The position numbers and the translations under genes are program-made. This document shows, one piece after another, positions 8,928-19,110 of a DNA stretch of 64,000 nucleotides. Source of the stretch: Burkholderiales bacterium (GTDB taxonomy: Bacteria > Pseudomonadota > Gammaproteobacteria > Burkholderiales > Burkholderiaceae_C); contig JAGWTU010000008.1 in assembly GCA_028868825.1 (NCBI GenBank), forward strand, positions 1 to 64,000. The letters run 5' to 3'. Each line of letters begins with the position of its first letter. Within the stretch, counting starts at the first letter, position 1. The notes below the pieces were generated by a model, which made no database searches, had not been told where the DNA came from, and saw only the letters and a program-made list of their open reading frames with translations.

Positions 8928-10678
8928 GCCGCGGCCCCCGCGCGCCGGCGCCTGGCCGGCGCCGGTCCGCCCAGTGGCCGGCCGGTGGCGACGAGCGCGA
9001 GCGCCGCGGCGGCGTCCAGCGGCGGCGAGAACAGGAAGCCCTGGCCCTTGGGGCAGCCGAGGCGGCGGAAATGGGCGAGCTGGGCCGCCGTCTCGATGCC
9101 TTCGACGACGACGTCCAGGCCCAGCGTCCTGCCGAGCTCGCAGATCATGCGGGCGACCGACGCGGCGGCGGCGCTGCGCGGCGCGCCATGCGTGGTCGAG
9201 AGGTCGATCTTCAAGGCGTCGATCGGCAGTTGCGTGAGGTGGTAGAGGTTGGACGAGCCGGTGCCGAAGTCGTCGATCGCCAGCGTCACGCCCTGCTCGC
9301 GCAGCGCGCGCAGCCGTCCCGGCGTCGCCGGTGCGCCGGCGCCGAGGCGGCGCTCGGTGAATTCGAGCTCGACGCGGCCGGCGGCGATGCCATGCTGGGC
9401 GAGCCGATGCCGCAGCACGGCGGCGAAGTCCGGCGTCTCGAGCCGGCCGGTGCCGATGTTCACGTGCAGCCGCAGCGCGCCGCCGCCGACGGCGTCGAAG
9501 CGCGCGAGCTGGGTCAGCGCATGGTCGAGCACCCAGTCGTCGAGCGCCGCGGCAAGTCCGGTGGCTTCGGCCACCGGGATGAAGTCGTCCGGCGCCACCG
9601 CGCCACGCTGCGCATGGTTCCAGCGCAGCAGGGCCTCGAAGCCGACGAGGCGGCCGCTGTCGAGTTCGACCACGGGCTGGTAGGCGAGATCGAAGGCGTC
9701 GCCGGCCAGCGCCGCCGCGAGGTCGTGCTCCATGCCGCGCAGGTGCACGAGCTGCGCGTCCAGCGCGTCGGCGAAGAAGGCGACATCGCCGCTGGGCGCG
9801 CGCAGCCGGGCGCGGTCGAGCGCGCGCCGCGCCGCCAGCCTGAGTTGCTGCGCCGAGTCGCCGTCGGCCGGTGCCAGCGCGATGCCCAGATGGCAGCTCG
9901 TGCCGTCGCGGCGGCGCGCCAGCCGGCTGCCGATCGCGGCATGGACGCGGCGCGCGATCCCGGCCACCTGCAACGGCGTCGGCGCCGGATCGAGCAGCAG
10001 CGCGAGGCGGTCGTCGTCGAGGCAGGTCAGGCTCGTGCCGGCCTCGGGCACGGCCTCGCCGATCGCCCCGGCCACCTCGTAGAAGCGCGAGTGCGCCAGC
10101 TCGTCGTCGGCCAGCGCGGGGTCGCCGCCGCTGCCGAGCTCGATCAGGAACAGCGCGCCCTGGGTGCCGACGGTGCGTGCGCGCACCAGCGACTGCTCGA
10201 TGCGGTCGTCGAGCATCGCGCGGCCGCGCCGCGGGTCGCGCCGTCGCGGCGCGGCGGCGCCGTCGCCGCGGCGGCGGTCGCGCTCGCTGACGTCGGCGAG
10301 CAGGCCGACGAAATGGGTCACCGTGCCGCGGTGGTCGCCGATGGGTTCGAGCAGCAGCTCGCCGGCGAAGGCGCTGCCGTCCTTGCGGTAGCTCTGCAGC
10401 GTGACCATCGCGCGCTCGCCGCCTTCGATCGCCTGGCGCAGTCGGCGCGCGGCGACGGCGTTCGTCGCCGGGCCTTGCAGGAAATCGCAGTTGCGGCCCA
10501 GCGCCTCGGCGCGCGGATAGCCGGTCAGCAGCTCGAAGGCCTGGTTGACGTAGACCAGCGGCTGCAGCGGGTCGCGCACGTCGACCAGGGTCAGCGCCTG
10601 TGGACAGGCTTCCAGTGCAAGCTCGTAGAGGCCGTCCTCGACGCCGCCGGGCAGGGCTGGGGGGGCCAGCGTATTCAT
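8924..10678 (-). CDS. LOV domain - degenerate GGDEF - EAL c-di-GMP phosphodiesterase
   Basis: 584 residues. The N-terminal PAS domain is of LOV type: FELLTGY, then [10 protein letters not shown] with the adduct-forming cysteine C64, then SYRKDGSAF and FVGLLADV. Two usual flavin-contact residues differ: the Asn after F is replaced (FAGELLLEP) and the signalling Gln is Leu (FVGLL). The GGDEF motif is lost (LDDDRLA). The EAL domain looks active: [33 protein letters not shown] and QGFLFS. It should hydrolyse c-di-GMP, possibly under blue light. It is the first gene of the chemosensory operon; no good Shine-Dalgarno precedes the ATG. Confidence 0.9.
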   Translation of the reverse strand: MNTLAPPALPGGVEDGLYELALEACPQALTLVDVRDPLQPLVYVNQAFELLTGYPRAEALGRNCDFLQGPATNAVAARRLRQAIEGGERAMVTLQSYRKDGSAFAGELLLEPIGDHRGTVTHFVGLLADVSERDRRRGDGAAAPRRRDPRRGRAMLDDRIEQSLVRARTVGTQGALFLIELGSGGDPALADDELAHSRFYEVAGAIGEAVPEAGTSLTCLDDDRLALLLDPAPTPLQVAGIARRVHAAIGSRLARRRDGTSCHLGIALAPADGDSAQQLRLAARRALDRARLRAPSGDVAFFADALDAQLVHLRGMEHDLAAALAGDAFDLAYQPVVELDSGRLVGFEALLRWNHAQRGAVAPDDFIPVAEATGLAAALDDWVLDHALTQLARFDAVGGGALRLHVNIGTGRLETPDFAAVLRHRLAQHGIAAGRVELEFTERRLGAGAPATPGRLRALREQGVTLAIDDFGTGSSNLYHLTQLPIDALKIDLSTTHGAPRSAAAASVARMICELGRTLGLDVVVEGIETAAQLAHFRRLGCPKGQGFLFSPPLDAAAALALVATGRPLGGPAPARRRRAGAAA

Positions 10679-11018
10679 AGGGGTCGTCGAGATGCGATCG
10701 CGTTGCAGGTGCAGGGATCATCGGAATTCGCAACCGCGCCGGATATACAAGCCCTTCCCTAGCCGGGAGTCGGAAAGTACCTACCTGGGTTGGGGGCGCG
10801 AACGGAATGGCGGCCGCCGCGCCGCCGGGACCGGCCGCCGCCGTGGGTCCGCCGGCAAGGGGCGGCCCCTCGTTTGAAGCGCCGCCGCTACTGACCTTAG
10901 GCCAGGTTTAGCGATTTCTTCAGGACTTAATCGACGGCGGCGGCCACAGTCCTCCCCATGGCGACGCGCGACCCTCCGGGACCCGCGAAACCGTTACCCG
11001 ACAGGAGGAATCTCGATC
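10679..11018. other. Divergent intergenic region before the chemosensory operon and the LuxR gene
   Basis: 340 bp without a credible gene. It must hold the promoter of the minus-strand chemosensory operon and that of the plus-strand LuxR-type gene. A weak sigma70-like pair for the plus strand is TTGAAG at 10874-10879 with TTAGGC at 10897-10902. I see no strong sigma54 or flagellar sigma28 consensus. A strong Shine-Dalgarno, AGGAGG, lies just before the ATG at 11019. Confidence 0.5.
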
Positions 11019-11693
11019 ATGAATGCCGTACTCGTCTACCGCGAACCCAGGCCCGCCCCCAGCATCACGCCGTCGGCGCAGGCCCTGGCACTGCCGCTGG
11101 CCCTGCTCGACGAGATCGAGTGCGGGCTCATCGTCTGCGACGCGCAGGGTCGGATCTGCCATGCCAACCGCGCAGCGCAGCGCGAGCTGGCGTCGGCGCA
11201 GCTGCTGGCCAGCGTCGACGACATGCTGTGCCGCGTGGGCACCGGACAGACCGAGCTCGACGAGGCGCTGCGCCTGGCGGCGCAGCGCGGCCGGCGCAAT
11301 CTCCTGCGCATCGACCGCGGCGGCGACCGGCTGCTGGTCTCGGTGATGCCATTCGAGGCCGCCGGCCACGGCGCGGCGCAGGTGCTCGTGATGCTGGGCC
11401 GGCGCCATCCCTGCTCCGACCTCGGCCTGGAGATGCTGGCCACCAGCTACGGGCTGACGCTGAGCGAGCGCCGTGTCCTCGCCGGCCTCGTGCGCGCCGT
11501 GGCGCCGCGCCAGATCGCCGCCGACCACGGCGTGGCGCTGAGCACGGTGCGCACGCAGATCTCGTCGATCCGCGCCAAGCTCGGCGCCAGCAATATCGAG
11601 GGCCTGCTGCTGCGCGCGGCCGAGGTGCCGCCGGTGGCCAGCGCGCTGCGCATGGGTTGCGGCGCGCCGCGGCCGGAATTGCGTGCGGCCTGA
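11019..11693 (+). CDS. LuxR-family transcriptional regulator with PAS-like N-terminus
   Basis: 224 residues. The N-terminal half (about 28-130) resembles a small PAS sensor (LLDEIECGLIVCDAQGRICHAN). The C-terminal half is a LuxR-type helix-turn-helix: GLTLSERRVLAGLVR, then IAADHGVALSTVRTQISSIRAKLG. There is no receiver domain, so it likely senses a ligand or partner. A clear ribosome site (ACAGGAGGAATC) fixes the start. It stands 82 nt before the lysine-rich gene and in the same direction, so it may regulate the YcaO-TfuA block, but a separate promoter lies between them. Confidence 0.85.
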   Translation: MNAVLVYREPRPAPSITPSAQALALPLALLDEIECGLIVCDAQGRICHANRAAQRELASAQLLASVDDMLCRVGTGQTELDEALRLAAQRGRRNLLRIDRGGDRLLVSVMPFEAAGHGAAQVLVMLGRRHPCSDLGLEMLATSYGLTLSERRVLAGLVRAVAPRQIAADHGVALSTVRTQISSIRAKLGASNIEGLLLRAAEVPPVASALRMGCGAPRPELRAA

Positions 11694-11711
11694 GCTGGCG
11701 CGGCTATCGGC

Positions 11712-11740
11712 ATGACAAGCGGGGTGCGCTTTGCTAGAGT
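11712..11740 (+). promoter_or_regulatory. Putative sigma70 promoter of the lysine-rich gene and YcaO-TfuA block
   Basis: ATGACA at 11712-11717 and TAGAGT at 11735-11740 are 17 bp apart, near the sigma70 consensus. Transcription would start about 28 nt before the ATG at 11775. It lies just after the stop of the LuxR-type gene. Confidence 0.45.
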
Positions 11741-11774
11741 CCGCGCGGCCCCAATGCAACGTGCCGGAGGACGC

Positions 11775-12275
11775 ATGGCATCCAAGAAGAGCAAGGACAA
11801 ATCGAAGAAGGCCGCCGGCGAAGGCGGCTGGATCGAAGGCAAGCTGGTCGACATCGAATGCGTCGCCGGCAGCGGAGAACGCGGTGTGCCGGGCGTCGAG
11901 ACCAAGGGCGGCCATGTCGAACCGCTCCAGTCCAAGGGGATGCTGCGCGTCTATTTCCGCCTCGACAAGAGCGGCAAGACCAAGCGCAAGGGGGAGGGGC
12001 AGATGGAACGGCTGAAGGAATTTCTCGAGCACCACGAGTTGACGCTGCAATCGGTCGCCGTCGCTGAATGGTTCGACCCGCATGAGGTGCCGCGCGAGGC
12101 GCCTGGCGAGCAGCCACCCGAGACACCGACGCCGCCGAAGACGCCGCCGAAGCCGCCGGCCAAGACACCGACGAAGACACCGACGAAGACACCGACGAAG
12201 GCGCCGACGAAGGCGCCGACGAAGGCGCCAACGAAGAAGACGCCGGCCAGGAAGGCCGCGGCGAAGAAGGCTTAG
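11775..12275 (+). CDS. Lysine-rich protein with histone-H1-like repetitive tail
   Basis: 166 residues. A basic N-terminus (MASKKSKDKSKKAAG) leads to a compact folded part (about 15-100: GWIEGKLVDIECVAG, LRVYFRLDKSGK, LKEFLEHHELTLQ). A Pro/Thr/Lys/Ala tail made of TPTK and APTK repeats follows, ending KKTPARKAAAKKA. The tail resembles bacterial histone-H1-like nucleoid proteins. The start was chosen for the GGAGG at 11766-11770. The YcaO gene begins only a few bases after its stop, so it may be the substrate or a partner of the YcaO-TfuA enzymes; that link is inference. I do not recognise the folded part. Confidence 0.75.
   Translation: MASKKSKDKSKKAAGEGGWIEGKLVDIECVAGSGERGVPGVETKGGHVEPLQSKGMLRVYFRLDKSGKTKRKGEGQMERLKEFLEHHELTLQSVAVAEWFDPHEVPREAPGEQPPETPTPPKTPPKPPAKTPTKTPTKTPTKAPTKAPTKAPTKKTPARKAAAKKA
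12162..12233 (+). repeat. Six tandem 12-bp units coding the (T/A)PTK tail
   Basis: Six in-frame units of AAGACACCGACG or AAGGCGCCGACG follow each other at 12162, 12174, 12186, 12198, 12210 and 12222. The first three have ACACCG (Thr-Pro) and the last three GCGCCG (Ala-Pro). The copies are nearly identical at silent sites, which suggests recent slippage and probable length variation between strains. Confidence 0.9.
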
Positions 12276-12282
12276 CGCGGCC

Positions 12283-13482
12283 TTGCCGCCGCGCCTGCGC
12301 AGCCGGCCGGCGCATGCGACGGTGGCGCTCGCGCGCCGGCTCATGCCGGCGCTGGGCATTTCACGCGTCACCGATATCACGCGGCTCGACCGCCTCGGCC
12401 TGCCGGTGGCGGCCTGCATCCGGCCGCGCGGGCTCACGCTGCGTGTCCATGCCGGCAAGGGACTGCGGCTCGACGACGCGCGCGCCGGCGCGCTGATGGA
12501 GGCGATCGAGTATGCGGTGGCCGAGCGCGCCAGCGCCGGTGGCGCCGAGACGTCGCTGACGCTGGCGCAATGGGCGGCGCAGTTGCCGCACGGGCTGGCA
12601 CCCGAGGATTTCGCGCCGCGCATCGATGCGGCACTGGCGCCGCGGCGGCGGATAGGCCTCGTGCGCTGCGAGGAACTGGGCCGGCGGCGCGGCCTGCTGC
12701 TGCCGGCCGAGATCGCGCTCATGCCCGAGGCCCGCCCCGCGCCGGTGGCGCTGTTCGGCGCGTCGACGAACGGACTCGCCGCGGGCAACACGCTCGAGGA
12801 GGCGACGCTGCATGGCCTGCTCGAAGTGCTCGAACGCGATGCGCGGGCGCTGAACTCGGCGCCCGCGGGCTCGGCGCGTCTGGCCAACGAGCGGCTGCCG
12901 CCGCCGTTCGCGGCCTGGGCTGCGGCCTGGCGCGAGGCGGGCATCGAATTGATCGTGCGCCGGCTGCCCAACGATTTCGACCTGCCCTGCTTCGAAGCCC
13001 ATCTGTGGGAGCCGGCGAGCCCCGACGTCAACCTGGCCGCCGGCGCCGGGCTGCATCCGGACCGCAAGGTCGCGCTCGGGCGTGCCATCAGCGAGGCCGC
13101 GCAATCGCGGCTGAGCGTCATCCATGGCGGCCGCGACGACATCACCGGCTTCTACGCCAAGTACCGCCTCGCCGACCAGTCGGCGCGCCACGATGCCGAG
13201 CAGCGCCTCGTCGGCGCGCTCGCCGGCGGCGGCCGCACGATCGATTTCGCCGATGTGCCGGATTTCGACGTCCGCTCGGTGCGCGGCACGCTGGCCTGGC
13301 TGCGTGCGCGCCTGGCCGAGCGCGGCTTCCCCTGCGTGCTGCGACGCCGGATGCGGCCGCCGGGCCTCGACCTGCTGGGCTTCGAGGTCGTCAAGGTCGT
13401 CGTGCCGCGCTGCGAAGCGCTGCTCGGCGCCGCCGTCTGCATGGGCCCGCGGCTGCGTGCACGGGTGCTGGGGCGTGGCTGA
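12283..13482 (+). CDS. YcaO-domain protein (TfuA-associated type)
   Basis: About 399 residues. YcaO enzymes use ATP to activate peptide backbone amides, giving azolines or, with TfuA, thioamides. Family motifs are clear: LMEAIEYAVAE, the STNGLAAGN segment running into EATLHGLLEVLERD, RAISEAAQSRLSVIHGGRDD, and VVKVVVPRCE near the end. The N-terminus MGITRV-like (MPALGISRVTDITRLDRLGLPV) matches TfuA-linked members. The start is uncertain: TTG 12283 gives the usual length and lies 7 nt after the preceding stop; GTG 12322 and ATG 12343 are alternatives. The end overlaps tfuA by 8 nt. Confidence 0.9.
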   Translation: MPPRLRSRPAHATVALARRLMPALGISRVTDITRLDRLGLPVAACIRPRGLTLRVHAGKGLRLDDARAGALMEAIEYAVAERASAGGAETSLTLAQWAAQLPHGLAPEDFAPRIDAALAPRRRIGLVRCEELGRRRGLLLPAEIALMPEARPAPVALFGASTNGLAAGNTLEEATLHGLLEVLERDARALNSAPAGSARLANERLPPPFAAWAAAWREAGIELIVRRLPNDFDLPCFEAHLWEPASPDVNLAAGAGLHPDRKVALGRAISEAAQSRLSVIHGGRDDITGFYAKYRLADQSARHDAEQRLVGALAGGGRTIDFADVPDFDVRSVRGTLAWLRARLAERGFPCVLRRRMRPPGLDLLGFEVVKVVVPRCEALLGAAVCMGPRLRARVLGRG

Positions 13483-14134
13483 GCGGCGCCCCACCGTGAC
13501 GCTCTACGCCGGCCCTTCGGCGCATGGGCTGGCGCCGGCGCGGCTGCGCGGCGTCGATGCGCGGCCGCCGGTGCGGCGCGGCGACATCGCCGCCCAGCTT
13601 GCGACGCAGGCGCCCGGCTTGATCGTGATCTGCGACGGCGTTTTCCAGGCCGCGCCCGCGGTGTCGCACGCCGAGATCGTCGCCGCGCTCGACGCGGGCT
13701 GGCAGGTCTGGGGCGTTTCGAGCCTCGGCGCCATCCGCGCCCATGAGCTGCGGCGCGAGGGCATGCGCGGCCATGGCTGGGTGCATGCGCAGTTCGCGCG
13801 CCGCGCCGATTTCCGCGACGACGAGCTGGCGCTGCTGCACCTGGGCGAGCCGCCCTACCTGCCGCTGACCGAGGCGCTCGTCAACCTGCGCTACGCGCTC
13901 GAGCAGCGCGCTGACGCGCTCGGCATCGCCGGCCGCTCGCAGCGCCGCCTCATCGCGGCGCTGCGCGAGCTCTGGTTCGGCGAGCGCAGCGTCGAGCGCA
14001 TGCACGAGGTCATGGTCGGCCCGGCGGCGATCGCGCCCGCGGCGGCACGCCGACTGCTGGCCTGGATGGTCGGGCACCGCGTCAAGACGATCGATCTCGA
14101 CGGCCTGCTGCGCGATCGTCCCTGGGCGCGCTGA
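13475..14134 (+). CDS. TfuA-like protein, partner of YcaO
   Basis: 219 residues. The TfuA core is seen in LIVICDGVFQAAPAVSHAEIV followed by WQVWGVSSLGAIRAHEL. TfuA proteins are needed with YcaO for trifolitoxin production and for thioamidation in thioamide peptides and methanogen McrA, where TfuA is thought to deliver sulfide. The GTG at 13475 overlaps the ycaO stop, the usual arrangement for this pair. The gene ends exactly where the convergent ATPase gene ends (14134/14135). Confidence 0.9.
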   Translation: MAERRPTVTLYAGPSAHGLAPARLRGVDARPPVRRGDIAAQLATQAPGLIVICDGVFQAAPAVSHAEIVAALDAGWQVWGVSSLGAIRAHELRREGMRGHGWVHAQFARRADFRDDELALLHLGEPPYLPLTEALVNLRYALEQRADALGIAGRSQRRLIAALRELWFGERSVERMHEVMVGPAAIAPAAARRLLAWMVGHRVKTIDLDGLLRDRPWAR

Positions 14135-16633
14135 TCAGGGCGCCAGCGCGCGCTTGAGCATGTCGGCGGTCGACATCGCGGCACCGAGGCGCATCCATTC
14201 CTCGCGCCGCTCGGCGCCGAGCCTGTCCTGCAGCTGCGCCAGCGTCTCTGCGATCAGCGCCGCCTCGGCGGGGTCGGAATGGCGATTGCGCTCGCGCTTG
14301 ATGTGCTGGCTGCGCCCCATCATCAGCGCCGCGTCCTCGTCGCGGCCGGCCTGCACGGCGGCCCAGGCGAAGATGTCGAGGATCAGGTGCGCTGCGCTGG
14401 GCAGCGCGCGCAGCATCACGGCGGCGACCTCGCGGGCCTCGTCGACGCGCCCCAGCCGCACGAGGGCCAGCGCCTGGTTGTGGCAGATCATGCCGCGCAC
14501 GCGCGGCCGCGGCTCGCCGCCGGCGAGCATCGCCCGCGCGGTCTCGACCGCCTCCTCGTAGCGCTGCTCGACGATCAGCGTGTCGGTGATGTTGACGCGG
14601 CAGACCGCAGCGAGGTAGTCGAACCCCGAATGCTCGACCACGCGCAGCAGGCGCTGCAAGGCTTCGAAACTGCGGTCGCCGAGCAGCTGCAGCGAGATCG
14701 TGATTTCCGTCGCCAGCCGCGCGCGCAGCGGCAACGCGGCCGCATCGACGCGCTGCAGGCGCTCCAGACAGGCCTGGGCCTGCGGCATCATCCCGGGCCG
14801 TCCGCGGTAGGTCCTGATCAGCTGCGTCAAGGTCTCGTGGCAGCCGGTGATGTCGCCCAGCGCCTCGAAATCGCCGAGTGCGCGCAGCCCGAGCTGGGTC
14901 GCGAGTTCGCGGTTGCCCTCGCGGAACTGGGTCCAGGCCAGGCCGAGGCAGGCCGGCGCGCGCAGCGGCGGCGGCGCCTGCTCGATCAGTTCGAGCGGGA
15001 TCTGCAGGCGCGCGAGTTCGGAACTGGCGGGCCCGAAGTCCTCGATCGGTGCCAGCGCCGCGACGAGCCGCGCCGCCAGCGCGGCCTCGTGTTGCGAGGT
15101 CGCCCAGTTCAGCGCCGCGATGACGTTGCGCCGCTCGGGCATGTACTTCGCCGCCCAGTCGTCGTCGCGACAGAGTTCGAGATCGTGGCGCGCCGTACCG
15201 AACCAGTCGGCGACGACCTCGGCATGGCGCCGGTGCACGGCCTCGGTCTCGCCCGCCTCGTCCAGCCGCAGGCGCGCGAAATCGCGCGCGCTTTCGAGCA
15301 GGTGCAGCCGGTCGGGTCCCGCCGAATCGCTGGCCGGGCCGCGCTGCACCAGCGAGCGGTCGGCCAGCGCCGTCAGCGCGTCCAGCATCTGCCAGCGGTC
15401 GAGCGTGGCGCCGTTCATTTCCAGGCCGCAGCACAGCTGCTGCGCGAGCTGGGCCGTGAAGCCGCCGAGGAACGGCTCCAGCCGCCTGAACACCGCCTGC
15501 TCGATCGGCGTGAGCAGGCCGTAGCTCCATTCGTAGGTCTGCAGCAGCGTGTGGTGGCGCACCGGCGCGTCGCGCAGGCCGGCACGCAGGCGCAGGCGCT
15601 GGTCGAGCTGCTCGTGCACGCCCCGCAGGCCCAGCGTGGGTACATGCGCGGCGGCCATCTCGATGGCCAGCGGCAGGCCGTCGAGCTGGCGGCAGATGTC
15701 GATGGCCGTCGCCAGTCCCGCGGCGTCGAGCTCGAACTGGCGGTCGGCGGCGCGCGTGCGCCGGCACAGCAGCGTCAAGGCACCGCTTTGCAGCGCCTCC
15801 TCGAGCCCGGCCTCGGGTGCCGGCAGGTCCAGCGGGCCGAGCCGGTACACCGTTTCGCCGGCCAGGTGCAGTCGCTCCTGCGAGGTCGCGAGCCAGCGCA
15901 CGCCGCCGGCGCGCTGCAGCAGCGGCCCGAGGAAGCCCGCGACATCGTCGATGAGGTGCTCGCAGTTGTCGAGCACCAGCAGCGCGTCGAGCCGCTCGAG
16001 CGTCAGGTAGAGATCCTCGGGCGATTCGCCGCGCTCGCCCGCGGTGACGCCCAGCGCCTTGGCCACCAGCGGCATCAGCGGCGCGCCGCGGCGCACGGCG
16101 GCGAGGTCGATCCAATGCGCGCCGTCATGCCAGCGCGCGCCCAGCCGCGCGACGACCGCGCGCGCCAGCGTCGTCTTGCCGACGCCGCCGGTGCCGACGA
16201 TGGTCACCAGCGGTGCGCTGCCGACGCTGGTCAAGAGGCGCTCGATGTCCGCCTCGCGGCCGTAGATCTCGGGTGCGGCGTCGCGCGCGGGCGGCGGCAT
16301 GCCCGCCGTCACCGGCGCATGCGCGAGCCGGTAGCCGTAGCCCGAGACGTTGACGATGGCGTCGGCGCCGAGCAGGCGGCGCAGCGTGGTGATCTGCACC
16401 GAGAGGTTGTTCTCCTCGACGACCAGGCCGGGCCAGGCGGCGCTGAGCAGCTCGTCCTTGCTCAACACGCGACCGCGGCCGCCGATCAGCGCCAGCAGCA
16501 GCGCGAAGGCGCGACCGCCGATGCGGGCGGGCTCGCCGCGCACGAGCAGGCTGCGCTCCCCGACCCGCAGCTCCCAACCCGGATAGCGGTGGATACCCGC
16601 GACGGCGGAATTCGGTTCGGTCAGTTGTGGCAC
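14135..16633 (-). CDS. Winged-helix STAND-type ATPase regulator
   Basis: About 832 residues. The N-terminus (about 15-105) is an OmpR/PhoB-type winged helix (LLLALIGGRGRVLSKDELL, then VQITTLRRLLGA and VSGYGYRL). An NB-ARC-like ATPase follows, with Walker A GTGGVGKTT at 147-155 and Walker B LLVLDNCEH near 210. The C-terminal half is helical, TPR-like. Such proteins act as ATP-gated transcription activators, and their signals are mostly unknown. GTG 16633 is my choice of start because it leaves a short leader before the winged helix; GTG 16690 is possible. It converges on tfuA with no gap and is divergent from the 2-oxoacid dehydrogenase genes, which it might control. Confidence 0.85.
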   Translation of the reverse strand: MPQLTEPNSAVAGIHRYPGWELRVGERSLLVRGEPARIGGRAFALLLALIGGRGRVLSKDELLSAAWPGLVVEENNLSVQITTLRRLLGADAIVNVSGYGYRLAHAPVTAGMPPPARDAAPEIYGREADIERLLTSVGSAPLVTIVGTGGVGKTTLARAVVARLGARWHDGAHWIDLAAVRRGAPLMPLVAKALGVTAGERGESPEDLYLTLERLDALLVLDNCEHLIDDVAGFLGPLLQRAGGVRWLATSQERLHLAGETVYRLGPLDLPAPEAGLEEALQSGALTLLCRRTRAADRQFELDAAGLATAIDICRQLDGLPLAIEMAAAHVPTLGLRGVHEQLDQRLRLRAGLRDAPVRHHTLLQTYEWSYGLLTPIEQAVFRRLEPFLGGFTAQLAQQLCCGLEMNGATLDRWQMLDALTALADRSLVQRGPASDSAGPDRLHLLESARDFARLRLDEAGETEAVHRRHAEVVADWFGTARHDLELCRDDDWAAKYMPERRNVIAALNWATSQHEAALAARLVAALAPIEDFGPASSELARLQIPLELIEQAPPPLRAPACLGLAWTQFREGNRELATQLGLRALGDFEALGDITGCHETLTQLIRTYRGRPGMMPQAQACLERLQRVDAAALPLRARLATEITISLQLLGDRSFEALQRLLRVVEHSGFDYLAAVCRVNITDTLIVEQRYEEAVETARAMLAGGEPRPRVRGMICHNQALALVRLGRVDEAREVAAVMLRALPSAAHLILDIFAWAAVQAGRDEDAALMMGRSQHIKRERNRHSDPAEAALIAETLAQLQDRLGAERREEWMRLGAAMSTADMLKRALAP

Positions 16634-16741
16634 GGCCGGAATCGAGCGTCCAGGATCTGGACTTGTATCTGTTCTACAGCGGTATACCACGGGCCGGTGA
16701 CGTCGCGTTTCCGGATGCACCTGAAACCGGAATTCGGCTAA

Positions 16742-18094
<1,353 letters not shown>

Positions 18095-18095
18095 C

Positions 18096-19109
18096 ATGGC
18101 CGCGATGACGATGGTGCAGGCGCTGCGCTCGGCGATGGACCTGATGCTCGGCCGCGACGACGATGTCGTCGTCTTCGGCCAGGACGTCGGCTATTTCGGC
18201 GGCGTCTTCCGCTGCACCGAAGGGCTGCAGGCGAAATACGGCCAGTCGCGCGTGTTCGACGCGCCGATCAACGAGGGCGGCATCGTCGGCGTCGCTGTCG
18301 GCATGGGCGCCTACGGGCTGCGGCCGGTCGTCGAGATCCAGTTCGCCGATTACTTCTACCCGGCGTCGGACCAGATCGTCTCCGAGGCGGCGCGGCTGCG
18401 CCACCGCTCGGCGGGCGACTTCACGGCGCCGATCACGATCCGCATGCCCTGCGGCGGCGGCATCTACGGCGGCCAGACGCACAGCCAGAGCCCCGAGGCG
18501 CTGTTCACCCATGTCTGCGGCATCCGCACCGTGATGCCGAGCAACCCGCGCGACGCCAAGGGGCTGCTGATCGCGGCGATCGAATGCGACGACCCGGTCA
18601 TCTTTCTCGAGCCCAAGCGCCTGTACAACGGCCCGTTCGACGGCCACCACGAGCGGCCCGTCGTGCCCTGGTCGCAACATGCGCTGGGCGAGGTGCCCGA
18701 GGGCCACTACCGCGTCGAACTCGAGACGGCCGCGGTCTATCGCAGCGGCAGCGCGATCACGCTGCTGACCTACGGCACGATGGTCTATGTCTGCGAGGCC
18801 GCGGCGCGCGAGGCCGGCATCGACGCCGAGATCGTCGATCTGCGCAGCCTGTGGCCGCTGGACCTGGCGACGATCGTCGCCTCGGTGCGCAAGACCGGGC
18901 GCTGCGTCGTCGTCCACGAGGCCACGCGCAGCAGCGGCTTCGGCGCCGAGCTGACGGCGCTCGTGCAGGAGCATTGCTTCTACCACCTCGAAGCGCCGAT
19001 CGAGCGCGTCTGCGGCTGGGACACGCCGTATCCGCATGCGCAGGAATGGGACTATTTCCCGGGGCCGGCGCGCGTCGCCGCCGCGATGCAGCGAGCGCTG
19101 GAGAAATGA
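18096..19109 (+). CDS. bkdA2: 2-oxoacid dehydrogenase E1 beta subunit (branched-chain type)
   Basis: 337 residues. It forms the alpha2beta2 E1 with the preceding gene. Transketolase-like features are present: VVVFGQDVGYFGGVFR, VFDAPINEGGIVGVAVGMG, IQFADYFYPASDQIV and VVHEATRSSGFGAEL. The start ATG 18096 directly follows the E1 alpha stop (TGAC ATG). The E2 gene begins 1 nt after its own stop, so the three are translationally linked. Confidence 0.92.
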   Translation: MAAMTMVQALRSAMDLMLGRDDDVVVFGQDVGYFGGVFRCTEGLQAKYGQSRVFDAPINEGGIVGVAVGMGAYGLRPVVEIQFADYFYPASDQIVSEAARLRHRSAGDFTAPITIRMPCGGGIYGGQTHSQSPEALFTHVCGIRTVMPSNPRDAKGLLIAAIECDDPVIFLEPKRLYNGPFDGHHERPVVPWSQHALGEVPEGHYRVELETAAVYRSGSAITLLTYGTMVYVCEAAAREAGIDAEIVDLRSLWPLDLATIVASVRKTGRCVVVHEATRSSGFGAELTALVQEHCFYHLEAPIERVCGWDTPYPHAQEWDYFPGPARVAAAMQRALEK

Positions 19110-19110
19110 C

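Noticed and set aside
11775..12275. Lysine-rich gene as a classical short RiPP precursor
   Set aside because: It is 166 residues with a folded N-terminal part, no leader-core layout and no Cys/Ser-rich core. A role as protein substrate or partner remains possible but unproven.
12082..12282. Upstream extension of the YcaO frame through the lysine-rich gene
   Set aside because: The extension is an out-of-frame reading of the 12-bp repeat and gives only Arg/His runs. The real start is near 12283-12343.
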